Shown here: positions 1 through 7,824 of the stretch, piece by piece
Layout: every line of letters starts with the position of its first letter
How positions within the stretch are numbered: position 1 is the first letter of the stretch
From: Alphaproteobacteria bacterium
GTDB lineage: Bacteria; Pseudomonadota; Alphaproteobacteria; Rs-D84
DNA: 16,862 nt
Direction: 5' to 3'
Assembly (NCBI GenBank): GCA_024402735.1
Contig: JAKSTE010000007.1
Location: forward strand, 1 to 16,862
Made by a program: the position numbers and the translations under genes
The notes under the pieces: generated by a model
The model's input: only the letters and a program-made list of their open reading frames with translations
Database searches by the model: none
What the model was told of the DNA's origin: nothing

Positions 1-17
1 TTTTTCATAAGTTTCAT
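1..17 (-). CDS. Start of an unknown gene, cut by the window edge
   Basis: On the minus strand a strong Shine-Dalgarno (AAAGGAGA, positions 32-25) lies seven bases before an ATG at 17-15, followed by codons for M-K-L-M-K before the window ends. A -10-like TATAAT sits at 65-60, overlapping no coding sequence but without a convincing -35 box. The lipoprotein gene just upstream on the same strand ends at 86, so the two could also be co-transcribed. The N-terminus begins like a signal peptide (M-K-L-M-K), but five codons say nothing about function. Confidence 0.55.
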
Positions 18-85
18 ATATAAATCTCCTTTCTTTTGAGAATATTTTACCATATTTTCATTATATACACAAATAAAATTTACGT

Positions 86-448
86 TTATTTTAATATATA
101 ACGATGTTTTAATTTCATACCCCTACAACAACTACGACATCTACAAGAGTGTGGTTTTTTATGGTTTTTAACAACCTTAACATTATGTGTAAATTTTTTA
201 TCTAACACACCAAAATCATCTTTAGCATATAAATCTGAACACTTTGTATGTGGATACACAATTCCTTTAATATTTTTCAAAGAACTATCATTTAAGGGTT
301 TTCCTGGTTCATTTATATAATATATACAATCAGAACCACTCTGATAATACTTAACACCATAATTATCATACACGTTGCCGGAATCACTGTCTGAATAGCA
401 ACCAACCAAAACAACAGCACCTAATAATAATATTAAAAAATTTTTCAT
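86..448 (-). CDS. Small lipoprotein with Cys/Arg-rich C-terminus, function unknown
   Basis: A 120-residue protein that I do not recognise. It starts with a lipoprotein signal peptide: Lys at position 2, a hydrophobic stretch (residues 4-15) and the lipobox L-V-G-C with the lipidated Cys at 17. The mature part is short and hydrophilic (Asp/Ser-rich just after the Cys, then Tyr/Lys/Asn-rich). Its last 25 residues are strongly basic and include the cluster S-C-R-C-R-S-C-C-R-G (about 101-110) with four Cys. That tail could bind metal, form disulfides or contact an anionic surface; this is inference. The ATG is preceded by AGGAAAGAG at good spacing, and the stop is TAA. The gene is divergent from the aldolase gene. 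The lipoprotein assignment is firm; the function is open. Confidence 0.8.
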   Translation of the reverse strand: MKNFLILLLGAVVLVGCYSDSDSGNVYDNYGVKYYQSGSDCIYYINEPGKPLNDSSLKNIKGIVYPHTKCSDLYAKDDFGVLDKKFTHNVKVVKNHKKPHSCRCRSCCRGMKLKHRYILK

Positions 449-470
449 ACTCTTTCCTTATTAACATACA

Positions 471-499
471 TATATTGACACACATAACCCATAAGTCAA
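471..499 (-). promoter_or_regulatory. Possible promoter of the lipoprotein gene
   Basis: On the minus strand TTGACT (499-494) is followed after 17 bases by AATATA (476-471), about 23 bases upstream of the lipoprotein ATG. The -35 box is good and the -10 box is weak, so this is a tentative call. A TTGACA also occurs on the plus strand at 475-480, without a matching -10 box at the right distance. Confidence 0.35.
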
Positions 500-536
500 G
501 TAAGACAACAAAAAGAGAGAACCCAACCAAAATATA

Positions 537-545
537 TGATATAAT
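537..545 (+). promoter_or_regulatory. Extended -10 promoter of the aldolase gene
   Basis: The sequence TGATATAAT is a perfect TATAAT with the upstream TG of an extended -10 element, 29 bases before the aldolase ATG. No good -35 box is present 16-18 bases upstream, which fits the extended -10 class. A start of transcription near 552 would leave a short leader holding the ribosome binding site AAGGAT (563-568). Confidence 0.5.
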
Positions 546-574
546 CAATACTAATAAATATTAAGGATAAAAAT

Positions 575-1516
575 ATGCACTACCAAAACTTTGGATTAGT
601 TAATACGACTAATATTTTTAAAAAAGCCCTTTCCGGAGGTTATGCAATTCCGGCTTTTAATTTTTATAATCTAGAAACATTACAGGCAATATTACAAGCC
701 GCAACAATTACACAAAGCCCTATTATTTTAGCCGTATCAGAATCTGCTTTAAAATATATGGACGAAAATATACTAATTGGCATGATTGCTGGCGCAAAAT
801 ATAAAAAAGGACAAATAGTCCTCCATTTAGATCATGGACACAGTTTTGAATCATGTAAACATGCTATAGATTTAGGTTTTTCATCCGTGATGTTTGATGG
901 TAGCGCTTTACCACTTCACAAAAACATAAGTATTTCTAAAAAAATTATAAATTATGCACATAAATTTAATGTATCAGTAGAAACTGAATTAGGTGTATTA
1001 TCTGGTATAGAAGACAAAAATACAAAATCAAAACAGTCTGAATATACAGATCCGGAAACAGCAAAATATTTCGTTAAAGAAACAGGCACAGACTCATTAG
1101 CTATAGCTATAGGTACATCTCATGGTATTCACAAACTAAAAACAAATTATGATAATTTACGTTTTGATATTTTGGAACAAATAGTCAAACTTATTCCAAA
1201 CATCCCTTTGGTTTTACACGGAGCATCTACAGTCCCTTCACAATTTGTGAATACTATTAATAAATTTGGTGGCAAAATATCACACGCAAAAGGTATACCT
1301 GCACAGCAAATACGTAAAGCTATTAAATTTCATATTACCAAAGTAAACATAGATAGTGATTTAAGATTGGCCTTCATGTCTTCTCTACGAGCCCAATTAT
1401 CTAAAAACAACAATATTACAGATCCAAGATTTTTCTTAACAGAAGCAAAAAACACTATTACAAAGTTGTGTATATCTGAAATTCAAAACATCATGGGATC
1501 CGGTAATAAAATATAA
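575..1516 (+). CDS. fba: Class II fructose-bisphosphate aldolase
   Basis: Catalyses the reversible cleavage of fructose 1,6-bisphosphate to dihydroxyacetone phosphate and glyceraldehyde 3-phosphate in cytosolic glycolysis/gluconeogenesis, with a divalent metal. The 313 residues cover the whole class II TIM barrel. Visible motifs are H-L-D-H-G (84-88; catalytic Asp86, metal ligand His87), E-T-E-L-G (136-140), G-T-S-H-G (180-184; metal ligand His183), L-H-G-A-S (214-218; His215) and N-I-D-S-D (258-262), the phosphate/substrate loop usually written NIDTD. The C-terminal part (DPRFFL region, residues 283-288) resembles the Bacillus-type FbaA/GatY branch. Related tagatose-bisphosphate aldolases share all these motifs, so substrate specificity is inferred from prevalence. 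ATG start with AAGGAT upstream; monocistronic, ending in a strong terminator. Confidence 0.9.
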   Translation: MHYQNFGLVNTTNIFKKALSGGYAIPAFNFYNLETLQAILQAATITQSPIILAVSESALKYMDENILIGMIAGAKYKKGQIVLHLDHGHSFESCKHAIDLGFSSVMFDGSALPLHKNISISKKIINYAHKFNVSVETELGVLSGIEDKNTKSKQSEYTDPETAKYFVKETGTDSLAIAIGTSHGIHKLKTNYDNLRFDILEQIVKLIPNIPLVLHGASTVPSQFVNTINKFGGKISHAKGIPAQQIRKAIKFHITKVNIDSDLRLAFMSSLRAQLSKNNNITDPRFFLTEAKNTITKLCISEIQNIMGSGNKI

Positions 1517-1549
1517 AAAAATCGTCCATTAAAAAAATGGACGATTTTT
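1517..1549. terminator. Bidirectional terminator between fba and efp
   Basis: A 13-bp stem (1517-1529 with 1537-1549) has a GC-containing core ATCGTCCAT/ATGGACGAT, A-tracts on the left and T-tracts on the right, and a 7-base loop. It begins immediately after the fba stop codon and lies 15 bases from the efp stop codon. The A/T symmetry gives a U-tail on both strands, so it serves both convergent genes. Confidence 0.9.
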
Positions 1550-1563
1550 TAAATCAAATATAT

Positions 1564-2133
1564 TTATTTTGCACGTTCCACATATTCTAATGTTTCCGTG
1601 TTAACAACTATTTTTTCACCTTCTTCTATAAACAAAGGAACTTGTACTCGAACACCATTATCTAATATAGCAGGTTTACCACCACTACTAGAAACAGTCT
1701 GTCCTTTCAAAGCTGGCTCTGTTTCTGCAACAATAGCCGTTACTGTTTTTGGTAAACTAATAGACACAGGATGTCCTTCTACAAAATTAGCTTTAACCAT
1801 CATTTCTGGGGCTAAAAATTTCATCTGTTCCCCTAAGGAATCATTAGGCATTGTAAACTGTTCATAATCTGACATATTCATAAAAAATGCATCTGTACCA
1901 TCAGAATATAAATACTGACATTCTAAATCTTCCACCATCAATTTTTCTACTTTGTCTTCTGCACGCCAGCGATCACCACCTTTATTACCAGAGTCAATAT
2001 CACGCAAATCAGCTTGCACAAAAGCACCACCTTTTCCAGGTTTTACTTTTGTAATAGAAGTAACAGAATAACGCTTGCCATTGTGAGAAATAACCCAACC
2101 GACACGCATATCATTTGCAATATAAGACGCCAT
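1564..2133 (-). CDS. efp: Translation elongation factor P
   Basis: EF-P binds ribosomes stalled on polyproline stretches and promotes peptide bond formation. The protein is 189 residues, the usual length, with three beta-barrel domains. The domain I loop K-P-G-K-G-G-A-F (31-38) carries Lys34, the position that is beta-lysylated by EpmA/EpmB in many proteobacteria; no modifying enzyme is encoded in this window. The linker Y-L-Y-S-D-G (75-80) and the C-terminal OB-fold segment V-N-T-E-T-L-E-Y-V-E-R (177-187) are typical. ATG start with AGAGGT upstream. The gene stands alone, with its own promoter and a shared terminator with fba. Confidence 0.97.
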   Translation of the reverse strand: MASYIANDMRVGWVISHNGKRYSVTSITKVKPGKGGAFVQADLRDIDSGNKGGDRWRAEDKVEKLMVEDLECQYLYSDGTDAFFMNMSDYEQFTMPNDSLGEQMKFLAPEMMVKANFVEGHPVSISLPKTVTAIVAETEPALKGQTVSSSGGKPAILDNGVRVQVPLFIEEGEKIVVNTETLEYVERAK

Positions 2134-2167
2134 TAAAATACCTCTTTTTCTTAAAAAACTCTGTATA

Positions 2168-2196
2168 AGAATATATTAAAGAAACCGGAAAAGCAA
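2168..2196 (-). promoter_or_regulatory. Promoter of efp
   Basis: On the minus strand TTGCTT (2196-2191) and TATTCT (2173-2168) are separated by 17 bases, 34 bases upstream of the efp ATG. Together with the dnaN terminator just upstream this makes efp an independent unit. Found by eye in AT-rich DNA. Confidence 0.5.
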
Positions 2197-2231
2197 CCTT
2201 TTTCTTCTTTTAATTCCTTGTATCTATCACA

Positions 2232-2261
2232 AAAAAATCCGTTCTAATAAACGGATTTTTT
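2232..2261 (-). terminator. Terminator of dnaN
   Basis: A 12-bp stem pairs 2232-2243 with 2250-2261 around a 6-base loop; the core is AATCCGTT/AACGGATT with A and T tracts outside. It starts about 23 bases after the dnaN stop codon on the minus strand and is followed there by a T-run. It separates dnaN from efp. Confidence 0.85.
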
Positions 2262-2283
2262 ATTTTTTTACCTAAAGAACAAA

Positions 2284-3402
2284 TTACATTCTCATAGGCA
2301 TTAATACAAATAAAGCATCTGTATTTTTATCGGTAGATTTCATAATAGTTGGAGACAAAGATTCTTGCATCTCTATCTGGAATTTATCTCCTTCTATTTG
2401 ACCAGCAACGTCTAATAAAAACTTTACATTAAAGTTAATTGTAAAAGCTGCATCACCATTATATTCAACATCTAATTCTTGTGTAGCTGTACCTGCATCT
2501 GGACTAGAAGCATTAACAACTAATTTATTCATTGAAAAAGTTAACTGTATAGATTTTGTTTTATCAACACTTGCCACAGAAACCAAATCAACAGCATTTA
2601 CAAATTGTTTTCTATCTAACACTGCAATCTTGTCATTACCTTTAGGTATCACAACACGATAATTAGGATATTGAGCGTCTACTAATTTGCTAGTCAATAT
2701 AGCAGCACCTATTGTGAAACGAGCTTTTGTATCAGACAATTCTACAATAACATCATCAACGTTTGCATCTTCTAACAATTTCGACAATTCACCTATTACG
2801 CGTCTTGGCAAAATTACAGAAGGCATACCAATACTTTTTTCTGGCGCTTTCATAGCACACAAAGCCATACGCTGAGCATCAGTTGCTACTGTAGTTAATT
2901 TATTTTCTCCAGAATCGTCTGAAATATGGAAATAAATTCCTCCAAGATGATAACGAACATCATCTGTTGGAATTGCAAATTTTGTTTGATTAATTAAATG
3001 AGCCAAATCCCCCGTTGTCATTTTAAATTTCGTAGTTAAATTACCTCCAGCCATTACAGGGAAATTCTCCGCAGGCAATGTTGGTAAATGGAACACAGCT
3101 CTACCACTTGAAACAACCAATTCATCACCAGATTGTTTAAAACTAATCTCAGCATCATCCGGTAATTTACGAACAATATCATATAACATTTGGACAGGAA
3201 CAGTTGTCTTACCAGACAAAGTTATATCAGCTGCAACGTGTTCAACCAATTCTAAATCTACATTTGTTGCAGACAATATCAAATCATCTGAAACCTCTAT
3301 CTTTACATTTACTAAAATAGGTAAAGTAGCACGCTTCTCAACAATAGATTGCATATGTCCCAATGCACGTATCAACACTTGACGAAATACTGAAAATTCC
3401 AT
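2284..3402 (-). CDS. dnaN: DNA polymerase III beta subunit (sliding clamp)
   Basis: The beta clamp dimerises into a ring around DNA and tethers DNA polymerase III and other clamp-binding proteins. The 372-residue protein has the three repeated clamp domains and family motifs such as the N-terminal R-A-T-L-P-I-L segment and the C-terminal P-M-R-M (usually MPMR(L/M)) that lines the partner-binding pocket. I place the start at the ATG at 3402, which has AGGAG seven bases upstream; a GTG 19 codons upstream keeps the frame open but has no ribosome binding site and lies inside a hairpin. In most bacteria dnaN follows dnaA directly; here it is about 10 kb away, single-gene, flanked by terminators. 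recF is not in the window. Confidence 0.97.
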   Translation of the reverse strand: MEFSVFRQVLIRALGHMQSIVEKRATLPILVNVKIEVSDDLILSATNVDLELVEHVAADITLSGKTTVPVQMLYDIVRKLPDDAEISFKQSGDELVVSSGRAVFHLPTLPAENFPVMAGGNLTTKFKMTTGDLAHLINQTKFAIPTDDVRYHLGGIYFHISDDSGENKLTTVATDAQRMALCAMKAPEKSIGMPSVILPRRVIGELSKLLEDANVDDVIVELSDTKARFTIGAAILTSKLVDAQYPNYRVVIPKGNDKIAVLDRKQFVNAVDLVSVASVDKTKSIQLTFSMNKLVVNASSPDAGTATQELDVEYNGDAAFTINFNVKFLLDVAGQIEGDKFQIEMQESLSPTIMKSTDKNTDALFVLMPMRM

Positions 3403-3442
3403 AATAACACTCCTGTTTCTTTCCAAGTTATTTTCAGAATGA

Positions 3443-3472
3443 ATTTTATCAAAAAACACCGATTCGGTGCAA
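3443..3472 (-). promoter_or_regulatory. Possible dnaN promoter overlapping the cdaA terminator
   Basis: On the minus strand TTGCAC (3472-3467) and TAAAAT (3448-3443) are separated by 18 bases, 40 bases upstream of the dnaN start. The -35 box and spacer coincide with the terminator hairpin of the upstream operon. This is the only promoter-like pair I see between that hairpin and dnaN. Confidence 0.4.
3451..3469 (-). terminator. Terminator of the pilin-rluC-asmA-cdaA operon
   Basis: On the minus strand CACCGA-A-TCGGTG folds into a short GC-rich hairpin immediately followed by six T. It lies 47 bases after the cdaA stop codon. The stem is only five to six pairs, but more GC-rich than anything nearby. 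The same palindrome could also act as an operator. Confidence 0.65.
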
Positions 3473-3516
3473 GACTAAAAGGAGCAAATTTATAAACTTG
3501 TAAAATTGGGCTAATT

Positions 3517-4272
3517 TTACATAAATTTCTCTAATTTTTCTCTTAATCTCTTTAAATTATTATATTTTTTTATGTTGCCATTCTCCGCTACAGATATATC
3601 CCCAGTTTCTTCGGAAACAACCAATACTATAGAAGAAGTATGTTCCGTCATTCCTAAAGCTGCTCTATGACGAGTTCCATATTCCCAATTTAATTTATTT
3701 TGTGACAAAGGCAAAATAGCCCCCGCATATAAAATTCTATTTTGAGTTATTATGACAGCACCATCGTGTAATGGAGTGTTTTTAAAAAATATAGTTAGTA
3801 ACAATTCACTGGATATCAAAGCTTCTATCTTTATTCCTTTTCTTTCTAACACAGGCTCATAATCCATAGATTCAGCAAAAACAATCAAAGCGCCAATATG
3901 TTTTTTTGACATATATCCAACCGCTTTAACAACCTCATCAATATATTGATTTGATTGTTTATCATGTTTAAAAAGTTTAATAAAATTTCGCCAATTATGT
4001 ATATTACCCATTAAAATTAGAAATTTTCGCAACTCAGGTTGAAAAACAACAATAAGACCTATAGATAAAAACAAAGAAACCCATTGTAAAAACAAACCAA
4101 GTATATTTAAATGAAAAACTCTCATTAAAAAACTACAACACCATAAAATAGCTAATCCTAACAACCCTCTTACAACTTTTTCAGATGATGTATTTTTTAT
4201 AAAAGTTACATAAAAGTAATACACTATTATCGAGATTATTATAAATTGAATTGCAGTTAACCAATCAAACAT
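3517..4272 (-). CDS. cdaA: Membrane-bound diadenylate cyclase (c-di-AMP synthase)
   Basis: Condenses two ATP into cyclic di-AMP at the inner membrane. The 251-residue protein has three N-terminal membrane segments (about 4-25, 33-54, 58-77), the conserved F-Q-P-E-L-R-K after them, and a DAC domain (about 100-230) with the diagnostic motifs L-H-D-G-A (168-172) and G-T-R-H-R-A-A-L-G (199-207), then V-S-E-E-T-G. Architecture and length match Firmicutes CdaA/DacA. The start is the ATG at 4272, with GGAGA eight bases upstream, contained in the last codons of asmA; an in-frame TTG at 4287 has no ribosome binding site. It is the last gene of the operon, two bases after asmA. CdaR and GlmM, the usual neighbours, are absent. 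Such cyclases are uncommon in Alphaproteobacteria (family knowledge). Confidence 0.93.
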   Translation of the reverse strand: MFDWLTAIQFIIISIIVYYFYVTFIKNTSSEKVVRGLLGLAILWCCSFLMRVFHLNILGLFLQWVSLFLSIGLIVVFQPELRKFLILMGNIHNWRNFIKLFKHDKQSNQYIDEVVKAVGYMSKKHIGALIVFAESMDYEPVLERKGIKIEALISSELLLTIFFKNTPLHDGAVIITQNRILYAGAILPLSQNKLNWEYGTRHRAALGMTEHTSSIVLVVSEETGDISVAENGNIKKYNNLKRLREKLEKFM

Positions 4273-4274
4273 AC

Positions 4275-6353
4275 TTATATTCTCCAATGTTCTAAAAATG
4301 ACGAAGCTAACCCCTCAACCGGCATACTTAACCAATCAGGATCTTGACTTAATGCAGGCGCACCTTCTTCCATGGCTGTACGACAAGGCTGAGTATCAGA
4401 CAACCAACCATCTAACAAATTTCCAGCTAACAAACCAGCTATAGCACCACCAACAAGACTTAATCCACCTGTTATAGGAGCCAGTAAAATTCCTATACCT
4501 GCAGCAGAAGCCATTTTCCCAACAAACGCAGCTCCATTTATACTGACATCAGGTTCAGACAAATTACCTTGTATTTGTAAACTATTAACTAGATTTTTCG
4601 TTAATGATAATTTTAAACCTTTGACAGGAACTGTTACTAAAGACAAATCCATATTTTCTAAACCTAAATTTAAAGATCCGGCGATTCTTAAATTAATAGC
4701 ATTTGTTTCTATGGCTACACCATTACCTATCTCTATTAACCCATCTCTTATTTTTAGATTTGCTGTTGTACATTTTATTGGTATTAGATCATGTTTTTTA
4801 TCTGTACTAAACAAGTCTTCTACCCCATTCTTCAAACTAGTTAAAAAATCTGCCCCATACATATATTTAACCAATTCAGCATCGGCAACTCCTGAATCAA
4901 CAGAATAAACCTGAACCGGTCCAGTTAATGTTTGCATTACCTCTGACATGTTTTCACCGTTGGCTTGTAAATATAATTCTATATTCACAGGTAACTCTGA
5001 CATTATACTATTTATATTAATTTGATGTAAAACATCACCAACTTTGACATTTCTACCGGTAGCCGCAGCTTTAAAATCATATATTCCTTTTTGATCAATA
5101 TTAGCTAACAAAGCTAGATTTATATTACCACTAGCTATATCCGTATCAGCTTTTATTTTTAAATTAGATTTATTTAAATTAATTTTAGCTTTTATATTAC
5201 TCAATGTTAAAGAACGATAAACTACAAATTTATTAATATTAACATCTATATTTGCTATATATTGTTTTAATATTTTACCGTAAAGAGGCATATCTTTAAA
5301 TGCATTTAAATCTCTATCTGGATGCACCCATTCACTATTACCAAAAACACGCAATGCCCCATTATATATATCGATATTATCTATATTTAATTTAGCTTTA
5401 TCTAATTTTTTATTTTTCCAATTATAAGATCCTGAAAATTTCATAGTAGATTTATCTAAGGTAATATACGAATTATCAAAATTTATTTGATTGCCTTCTA
5501 TATTACCATCTACATACATTTTTATTACAGGTATCTTAAAAGTATTTTTTATATTCAACCATTTCTTAATAGAATCTGCATAAGGGATCTCACCATGAAC
5601 TAAAAATTTATCAGGAATAAAATTATTTCCATTTAAATGTACATCTGCTATTAAAGCATCCGCTCCTGTTGAAACAGCAACCGTCATAGGATATTGATTT
5701 GTATCTTTATCAATTGATGAAAAATTAACAACAAACGGGAAAAGTTTTTCTTTTGGTTTTATCCATCCGGAAAACACCAAGTCTTTTTTCTTTAAATAAT
5801 TAGCCAATCCAAAACTTGTTAATTTATACTGTTTGCCAAACAAATCAACTTTTACATTATATAATTCTATAGCTTCTATTCCTAAACGTTCTACCGGATA
5901 TTTTTTAACTTCTTTATTCTCATGTGTTTTTTGTTTATCACGATCTATATAAACTACCGATATTTTACCCTGAGAATTTTTTTCAACAAATGTATTTACA
6001 TTATACATTTTTATATTTTGAATAGCTGGCTTGGAATTAAATAAAGAAACCAAATTAAAATTAACAATTATTTTCTCCGCTACAAATAAATTCTTATGTT
6101 TTGCCCAATTTGCATTTGGAATTTTAATATCATTTACTTCTATTTGTGGTTTTATTGACATCTTCCACGACATTTTTCCATCTATTTCTATTGGCATGTT
6201 CGTTGCATGTCTTAATGTTTCCACAATATTTTCTTTCAATGATTCTAAATCTATTCTAGATATAACTACAGCAACAGTAGCAATGAAACCAATCAACAAT
6301 ATCAAGATCGTTTTTATTATCCAAGAATATTTTCTAAACAACATATAATACAT
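4275..6353 (-). CDS. asmA: AsmA-family inner-membrane/periplasmic protein
   Basis: AsmA-like proteins are anchored by one N-terminal helix and extend a long beta-taco repeat into the periplasm; they are linked to outer-membrane assembly and anterograde phospholipid transport. This 692-residue protein shows a membrane helix at about 11-33, the AsmA N-terminal block (residues about 36-85, with I-E-I-D-G-K and the I-P-N-A-N-W segment), a long beta-rich middle, and the C-terminal AsmA-like block with L-R-I-A-G-S and V-P-V-K-G-L. Near the C-terminus a Gly/Ala-rich hydrophobic stretch (about 615-650) could touch the membrane. The ATG at 6353 has AGAGG seven bases upstream, inside the end of rluC, two bases after its stop codon; a GTG at 6356 is the longer alternative. 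It is third in the operon. Confidence 0.88.
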   Translation of the reverse strand: MYYMLFRKYSWIIKTILILLIGFIATVAVVISRIDLESLKENIVETLRHATNMPIEIDGKMSWKMSIKPQIEVNDIKIPNANWAKHKNLFVAEKIIVNFNLVSLFNSKPAIQNIKMYNVNTFVEKNSQGKISVVYIDRDKQKTHENKEVKKYPVERLGIEAIELYNVKVDLFGKQYKLTSFGLANYLKKKDLVFSGWIKPKEKLFPFVVNFSSIDKDTNQYPMTVAVSTGADALIADVHLNGNNFIPDKFLVHGEIPYADSIKKWLNIKNTFKIPVIKMYVDGNIEGNQINFDNSYITLDKSTMKFSGSYNWKNKKLDKAKLNIDNIDIYNGALRVFGNSEWVHPDRDLNAFKDMPLYGKILKQYIANIDVNINKFVVYRSLTLSNIKAKINLNKSNLKIKADTDIASGNINLALLANIDQKGIYDFKAAATGRNVKVGDVLHQININSIMSELPVNIELYLQANGENMSEVMQTLTGPVQVYSVDSGVADAELVKYMYGADFLTSLKNGVEDLFSTDKKHDLIPIKCTTANLKIRDGLIEIGNGVAIETNAINLRIAGSLNLGLENMDLSLVTVPVKGLKLSLTKNLVNSLQIQGNLSEPDVSINGAAFVGKMASAAGIGILLAPITGGLSLVGGAIAGLLAGNLLDGWLSDTQPCRTAMEEGAPALSQDPDWLSMPVEGLASSFLEHWRI

Positions 6354-6355
6354 CA

Positions 6356-7324
6356 CTAATCCTCTGGAATATGTAACTCTAATAACTTAGTTACAGGCTG
6401 CATGAAAGAAGGTAAATCCGCACGCACAGTTAACAACTTACCAGTTCTAGGATGTTTTAATACTATTTTATATGCAAATAAAAATAAATTTCTGCTAGCC
6501 ATTATAGAACTAAAAGTTTTGTTTTTTACTAAATTATCATCACCGTATAACGTATCTCCTACTATCGGTGTTTTCAACGTCAAAGCACTATGAATTCTTA
6601 ACTGATGGTTTCTGCCGGTTTTAGGTATAAATTGAACCCATGTCAAAAAACCAGGTACCTCTCCAAGAACATTATATTCTGTTATAGCACGTTGAGAAAG
6701 TTTCTTTTCTTGTTGAGACACATTATCAACAATTTTTCCCTTTAATATATAATTATCTATAACACCATGTTTATTAGGAACACTTCCATACAGTAGTGCT
6801 AAATAATATTTCTGTGCCGTTTTATTTTGAAATTGTGCAGACAATACTTGGGCGGATTTTTGGTTTTTAGCAACTACTAACACACCACTTGTTTCTTTAT
6901 CTAATCTATGAACTAAAGAAATTTTATGATATGGGAATAAGGCTTCTGCCATTTTATCTATAGATTTTCTTATACCTGTTCCACCTTGTACAGCTAAACC
7001 TGCCGGTTTATTAAAAACCACTAAATCATCATCATCATAAATTATATTTAACCTTAATTTTTCCAGATCTTCTAAAGAAAACTTCTCACCATTTTCTGTT
7101 TTTGTAGGGATTTTTTTATAAGACATCATCGTTGGAGGAATTCTAAGAACATCATTGGTTTTAAGAATCTCCATTCCTTTACAACGAGAAGAATTTAACC
7201 TTATTTGACCGCCACGACACAATTTGTAAAAATCACGTTGTGGCATACCTGGAAAATGTCTAACAAACCATCTTAATAATCTGGTACCATCTTCTACGGA
7301 AGAAATTGTTATTAATTCAGCCAT
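6356..7324 (-). CDS. rluC: RluC/RluD-family 23S rRNA pseudouridine synthase
   Basis: Isomerises specific uridines of 23S rRNA to pseudouridine. The 322-residue protein has an N-terminal S4 RNA-binding domain (about 12-62) and a catalytic domain with H-R-L-D-K-E-T-S-G (139-147), Asp142 being the catalytic residue. Further family motifs are F-N-K-P-A-G-L (104-110) and the G-R-N-H-Q-L-R-I-H segment near residues 237-245. The N-terminus (D-G-T-R-L-L-R-W, about 12-19) and F-P-G-M-P-Q shape are RluC-like, but RluC and RluD cannot be told apart safely by eye. Its ATG directly follows the pilin stop codon (TAA-ATG) with only a weak GCGAG upstream, suggesting translation coupled to the pilin gene. Confidence 0.92.
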   Translation of the reverse strand: MAELITISSVEDGTRLLRWFVRHFPGMPQRDFYKLCRGGQIRLNSSRCKGMEILKTNDVLRIPPTMMSYKKIPTKTENGEKFSLEDLEKLRLNIIYDDDDLVVFNKPAGLAVQGGTGIRKSIDKMAEALFPYHKISLVHRLDKETSGVLVVAKNQKSAQVLSAQFQNKTAQKYYLALLYGSVPNKHGVIDNYILKGKIVDNVSQQEKKLSQRAITEYNVLGEVPGFLTWVQFIPKTGRNHQLRIHSALTLKTPIVGDTLYGDDNLVKNKTFSSIMASRNLFLFAYKIVLKHPRTGKLLTVRADLPSFMQPVTKLLELHIPED

Positions 7325-7786
7325 TTACTCGCCATATGTGATAGAAACAACATTCTTAACATCTTCTTTACACTTTCCTGTTGCTCCACTTTGTTTACCA
7401 TTTGAATTTATATATCCTATAGAATCACTCCATGCTTTAGTTGTTAAAGCTTCACAATCTGCCTTAGTTAAACCGTTTATAGAAACTATAAATTGTCTAC
7501 TATTCATAGGATCTACTGTCACCTCATACTTACCACCATAAGGATTGGCATTTGACTGACCTATAGCACCAAAAATAGTATCGTTATTAATATTAGAAAA
7601 ATCATCATATTCTCCGAGCAAACTACGTACCCCTGTTACAATACTTAAAACATCATCCGTTACGGTACTTCTTTTTTGGGTACGCATAGCTGTAGAGATC
7701 ATAGCAACAGCGCCAACCGTAATGACTCCCATAATAGCAAGTACACCTAACATCTCTATCATAGAACGACCAGATTCTTGTATCAT
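7325..7786 (-). CDS. Type IV pilin-like protein (PilS-like prepilin)
   Basis: The 153-residue protein has a class III (prepilin) signal: six-residue leader M-I-Q-E-S-G, cleavage after Gly6, Glu11 at mature position +5, then a hydrophobic helix to about residue 35. Prepilin peptidase would cleave it and the subunit would enter a pilus or pseudopilus. A Cys pair near the end (111 and 139) would form the C-terminal disulfide loop, as in type IVb pilins such as PilS. Mature Arg at +1 replaces the usual Phe/Met, which is seen in some divergent pilins. AGGAG precedes the ATG at good spacing. No assembly ATPase, platform protein or peptidase is in the window, so this is an orphan pilin heading an operon with rluC, asmA and cdaA. 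Confidence 0.85.
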   Translation of the reverse strand: MIQESGRSMIEMLGVLAIMGVITVGAVAMISTAMRTQKRSTVTDDVLSIVTGVRSLLGEYDDFSNINNDTIFGAIGQSNANPYGGKYEVTVDPMNSRQFIVSINGLTKADCEALTTKAWSDSIGYINSNGKQSGATGKCKEDVKNVVSITYGE

Positions 7787-7818
7787 AAAAAACTCCTACA
7801 TTTGATTTTTATTATTTA

Positions 7819-7824
7819 TATAAT
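7819..7824 (+). promoter_or_regulatory. -10 box of uvrC, implying a leaderless transcript
   Basis: A perfect TATAAT ends 12 bases before the uvrC ATG. Transcription would begin near 7831, only about six bases before the ATG, leaving no room for a Shine-Dalgarno, and none is visible. No good -35 box is present at the standard distance, so the call rests on the -10 box alone. Confidence 0.45.

Noticed and set aside
475..480. Plus-strand TTGACA as -35 box of the fba promoter
   Set aside because: It is about 60 bases from the TATAAT at 540, and nothing -10-like lies at the proper distance.
3403..3459. dnaN starting at GTG 3459
   Set aside because: The GTG lies inside a terminator hairpin without a Shine-Dalgarno, while ATG 3402 has AGGAG at ideal spacing and gives the normal clamp N-terminus.
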